Positions 61,158 through 64,000 of a stretch of 64,000 nt of DNA are shown here, piece by piece (the stretch's first letter is position 1; the number at the start of each line of letters is the position of its first letter). This DNA comes from Myxococcus xanthus (GTDB taxonomy: Bacteria; Myxococcota; Myxococcia; Myxococcales; Myxococcaceae). The DNA lies in the NCBI RefSeq assembly GCF_006402735.1, contig NZ_CP017174.1, positions 8,908,001-8,972,000 of the forward strand, given 5' to 3'. The notes below the pieces were generated by a model, which did no database searches, was not told where the DNA came from, and saw nothing but the letters and a program-made list of their open reading frames with translations. Made by a program: the position numbers and the translations under genes.

Positions 61158-61436
61158 GGGCTCACCTCCCTGAGAGTTCGTTGGCCGCCGGCTTCCTGGC
61201 GCAGTGCGGCATGCCGTGGATGGTGGGGATGACGCCGCTTGGATGCGCGGGCGGTGAACGGACGGCCTGGCCGCACGGCTGCTCAACGGGCAACCCGCCG
61301 CGCCGCTGGGGATGCGACGGGCTCCGAGACTCCCGGGCAATCACCCGTGGGCGTTTCGCGGGCCAATGTCCGTGCCACCGTACCTCGGGAGGATGGGGTG
61401 CGCCGCTGGTGGGACTGGGGAAGGGAGAGCACCGTG

Positions 61437-62408
61437 ATGAATGACATCCTGCGCGTCCGGGTCGCGCGAGTGACTCGCGAGGCCGAGGACATCCTGTCGT
61501 ATGAGCTGGTCGCGACGGAGGGAGGCACCCTGCCCCCCTTCGAGGCCGGCGCCCACCTGGAGGTCCGCGTCCCAGGTCCGGGAGACTTCCTGCGCTCGTA
61601 TTCACTCTGCAACGACCCGGAGGAGACCCACCGCTACGTCATCGCCGTGGCCCGCGACGCCAAGGGCCGCGGGGGCTCGACTGCCATGCACGAGCGGGTG
61701 CACGAGGGCGACGTGCTGGAGGTGAAGCCTCCTCGCAACAACTTCCCCCTGCTGTTCGCGCGCAGCTACGTGCTGGTGGCGGGAGGCATCGGCATCACCC
61801 CCATGCTGTCCATGGCGCGCGCGCTCCAGCGCACCGGCGCGGACTACACGCTGCACTACTGCGCGCGCGAGCCCGGCCGCGCCGCATTTCACGAACTGCT
61901 CTCCCAGGCGCCCTTCGCCGAGCGCGTGCGCTTCTCCTTCGACGGAGGAGACCCGGCCCGGGGCCTGGACGTGAAGGGACTGCTGGCCACGCGACTGCCG
62001 GGGGCCCGGCTGTACTGCTGCGGTCCCACGGGGCTGATGAAAGCCGTGCGCGACGCGGCCACCCTGCACCGCTGGCCTTGGGAGAAGGTGCACTTCGAGT
62101 CCTTCACCGCCGAGGGCACCAGCGCCGCCACGGGCCGGGAGGAGCAGGGCTTCGAGGTGACCATCCGCAGCACGGGCCAGGTGCTGCAGGTGCCCGCTGG
62201 CCAGTCGGTGCTCAACGTGCTGCGCCGCAACGGGGTGCGCATCCCCAGTGACTGCGAGGCCGGGACGTGCGGCACCTGCGTCACACGGGTCTGCGCTGGC
62301 CAGCCCGACCACCGCGACAGCTTCTTCCAGGCGGAGCCCGCGGGTGACCAGCGCATGCTCGTCTGCGTGTCACGCGCCCGCTCCAAGCGGCTGGTGCTGG
62401 ACCTCTGA
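61437..62408 (+). CDS. phthalate-dioxygenase-reductase-type flavin/2Fe-2S oxidoreductase
   Basis: A 323-residue electron-transfer protein of the PDR/VanB type. The FMN domain has LRSYSLCN (R-x-Y-S), the NAD(P) domain has LVAGGIGITPMLSM and CCGPTGLM, and the C-terminal plant-type ferredoxin has Cys273, Cys278, Cys281 and Cys310 (DCEAGTCGTC...VC). It should take electrons from NAD(P)H to a partner oxygenase or other acceptor, but none is adjacent. The ATG at 61437 has GGGAGAG upstream. It is divergent from the hemerythrin gene and convergent with the hybrid kinase gene. Confidence 0.92.
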   Translation: MNDILRVRVARVTREAEDILSYELVATEGGTLPPFEAGAHLEVRVPGPGDFLRSYSLCNDPEETHRYVIAVARDAKGRGGSTAMHERVHEGDVLEVKPPRNNFPLLFARSYVLVAGGIGITPMLSMARALQRTGADYTLHYCAREPGRAAFHELLSQAPFAERVRFSFDGGDPARGLDVKGLLATRLPGARLYCCGPTGLMKAVRDAATLHRWPWEKVHFESFTAEGTSAATGREEQGFEVTIRSTGQVLQVPAGQSVLNVLRRNGVRIPSDCEAGTCGTCVTRVCAGQPDHRDSFFQAEPAGDQRMLVCVSRARSKRLVLDL

Positions 62409-62425
62409 CACGGCCGGGCCGGGAG

Positions 62426-64000
62426 CTATGCCGCCCGGCCCGACGCCTCCCGGCGAGCACGCGCCACTTCGGACCGGACGAGCTGACGCAGGGCTTCCGG
62501 GTCGAAGGGCTTCTCCACGCGTGGGTTGCCCACGCGCTCCAGGAACGTCCGCGCGGTGGCAGTGAAGGCGCCGCCGGTGATGAACACGATGCGTTCCGCC
62601 GCTCGCGAGTCCACCTGCGCGAGCGCGTCGTACAGGTCCATCCCGGTCATCTCCGGCATCATCAGGTCGCAGAGCACCACGTCGTAACGGGCCTCTGTCC
62701 CGGTCAGCTTCTCCAAGGCTCGCCGCGCGCTCACCAACACATCCACGTCGTTCTCTCGCGCGAGGGTGCGGCGGATGGCGCCACTCACCAGGGCATCGTC
62801 GTCCACCACCAGCACGCGGCCTCGCGTTGCCGCCTCGGTAGGTGCTGGAGCCGGAGCGGACTGGGCGGAGAACCGTCCACCCTCGCCCACGCTGTCTGGA
62901 GGCGGCCCGTCCGCGCTCGCGTGGGTGGACGACGGCGCTCCCAGGTGCGAGCCCACGGTGCCCGCATCCGGTGACCGTGACATGCCGGATGTGACGCTGG
63001 CGTCCTGCTCGGCCATCCACCCTCCGTTCTCCTGGCTTGCCGCCAGGGCGTCGGAATCCGCTGCCCGGCCGTCCGTGGACTTCGCCTGTGGCGGAGTGAC
63101 GCTCCCCCCAGCGTCTTGCGCCCGCTCCGGAGCAGAGGCCCGCGGCGTCGAGTCCAGTTCGGCACGCGGGGCTGCCTCGCCACGCAGGCGCATCGTGGTC
63201 GCGTCGCTCGCCGCCACACCGTGCTCGACAGACACGTCGGGCGTCGCTGCGATGTGTCCCGAAGACGCTGGAGTCTCGGGCGCCGCGGACGACGCCACGC
63301 CTCGCTCCGACGTCGCGGGAGTCTCCACCGAGGCCCCGTCCCCTCCAACCCGCTGCGCCTCCGCCGCGGCCCTCAGCGTCACGCGGAACACCGAGCCCCG
63401 CCCGGCCTCGCTGTCCACGGCGATGGTGCCGCCCATGGCCGTCAGGTAGGCGTGGCACAGCGACAACCCCAGCCCCGTGCCCACGCCCACCGGCTTCGTC
63501 GTGTAGAAGGGGTCGAAGATGCGGCCGAGCAACTCCGGCGAAATCCCGCTGCCCGTGTCGCGCACCTCCGCCACCACCCGCCCATCCAGGCCCCTGCGCG
63601 TGACGAGCCGCACCTCGTTCGACTCCGCCTGTCCCTCCGGCAGCGCCTGCGCCGCGTTGATGAGCAGGTTGAGGAACACCTGTGCCAGGCGCGCCTCGTT
63701 GCCCTCCACGCGCGGCACGTCGCCGTAGTCGCGCACCAGCTTCGCGCGTGGGCGCAGCTCGCCCATGGCAATCTTCACCGCCGAGTCGAGCACCGCGTGC
63801 AACTCCACCGGCCCCTGCTTCTCGTCATCCGGCCGGGAGAACATCTTCAAGTCCTGGACGATGCGCCGCACGCGGTCCGCGCCCAGCAGCGCGTCACGCA
63901 GTGCCTGATTCACATCCTTCAAGCGAGCGCCCACGTCGCGCGTCCCGTCCAGCTCCCGCGCGAGCGCGTCCGCCTCCTCGCTGGCGTGCTCCAGGTTCGA
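62426..64000 (-). CDS. hybrid histidine kinase, 5' end cut by window edge
   Basis: This is a partial gene; the frame is open to 64000. The visible part starts after the HisKA box (SNLEHASEEADALAREL), then HATPase with NLLINAAQALP, DTGSGI and GTGLGLSLCHAY, a 150-residue linker rich in Ala, Ser, Pro and Thr, and a receiver domain (VLVVDDDALVSG; LCDLMMPEMTG; EKPF). The linker is unusually long and has no domain signature. It may have PAS or other sensors upstream, outside the window. It is convergent with the ferredoxin reductase gene (17 bases between stops). Confidence 0.88.
   Translation of the reverse strand, partial: SNLEHASEEADALARELDGTRDVGARLKDVNQALRDALLGADRVRRIVQDLKMFSRPDDEKQGPVELHAVLDSAVKIAMGELRPRAKLVRDYGDVPRVEGNEARLAQVFLNLLINAAQALPEGQAESNEVRLVTRRGLDGRVVAEVRDTGSGISPELLGRIFDPFYTTKPVGVGTGLGLSLCHAYLTAMGGTIAVDSEAGRGSVFRVTLRAAAEAQRVGGDGASVETPATSERGVASSAAPETPASSGHIAATPDVSVEHGVAASDATTMRLRGEAAPRAELDSTPRASAPERAQDAGGSVTPPQAKSTDGRAADSDALAASQENGGWMAEQDASVTSGMSRSPDAGTVGSHLGAPSSTHASADGPPPDSVGEGGRFSAQSAPAPAPTEAATRGRVLVVDDDALVSGAIRRTLARENDVDVLVSARRALEKLTGTEARYDVVLCDLMMPEMTGMDLYDALAQVDSRAAERIVFITGGAFTATARTFLERVGNPRVEKPFDPEALRQLVRSEVARARREASGRAA

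Overview
This is a 64 kb stretch of a very GC-rich (about 70 % by eye) chromosome with tightly packed genes. It reads as a member of the Myxococcaceae (Myxococcus, Corallococcus or a close relative). The reasons are: a sigma-70 factor paired with a kinase that carries an anti-sigma zinc motif and TPR repeats; many lipoproteins with Asp-Ala-Gly or putative-Ig repeats; several sensor kinases; PEGA-domain proteins; and frequent GTG starts. I see no rRNA, tRNA, CRISPR array, insertion sequence or prophage. The window looks like core or shell chromosome. The one clear compositional dip is inside one secreted protein, at about 47.05-48.15 kb.

Layout. 1-3.6 kb: archease with two alpha/beta hydrolases and a phosphoribosyltransferase on the minus strand, divergent from a short PRPP synthetase. 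3.7-9.6 kb: crotonase, exported M1 aminopeptidase, LpxL/HtrB-type acyltransferase, alanine racemase. 9.8-13.7 kb: sigma factor plus anti-sigma/kinase/TPR protein. 13.7-18.4 kb: ApaH-like phosphoesterase, three-domain universal stress protein with a D-lactate dehydrogenase-like enzyme, nicotinate phosphoribosyltransferase. 18.4-26.6 kb: SMI1-like/LRR protein, lipoproteins, zinc-ribbon/YIP1 protein, TonB-C-like protein, a coupled beta-lactamase-fold/SGNH hydrolase pair, an XRE regulator. 26.7-32 kb: Cys-rich exported protein, a membrane-anchored GspE-type ATPase with PEGA and CheY partners, a lipoprotein, a sensor kinase. 32-38 kb: a four-gene overlapping operon and three glycosyltransferases in all. 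38.2-43.8 kb: a regulated signalling operon (below). 43.9-46 kb: diacylglycerol-kinase-like and SDR enzymes. 46.3-57.1 kb: a block of secreted or surface proteins (beta-propeller-like, PEGA, M64 peptidase, two lamin-tail proteins, one with a nuclease domain). 57.5-64 kb: PAS sensor kinase, SIMPL protein, hemerythrin, ferredoxin reductase, hybrid kinase.

The most notable system is at 38.2-43.85 kb. A NrtR-type Nudix/winged-helix regulator lies upstream of a four-gene operon: PP2C phosphatase, protein kinase with a zinc ribbon, an enlarged nicotinamidase-type hydrolase, and a VWA-domain protein. The VWA/PP2C/kinase set resembles the TerY-P triad. The promoter of the operon and that of the regulator each carry a 15-bp inverted repeat, GTGTC-N5-GACAC, exactly between the -35 and -10 hexamers, and the operon promoter has a second copy right after the -10. 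This suggests repression by the NrtR-like protein and links NAD+ turnover to a phosphorylation switch. Two other genes in the window also touch PRPP/NAD metabolism (the PRPP synthetase and nicotinate phosphoribosyltransferase), but neither has an obvious copy of the box.

All functions are inferred from reading motifs; no database search was run.
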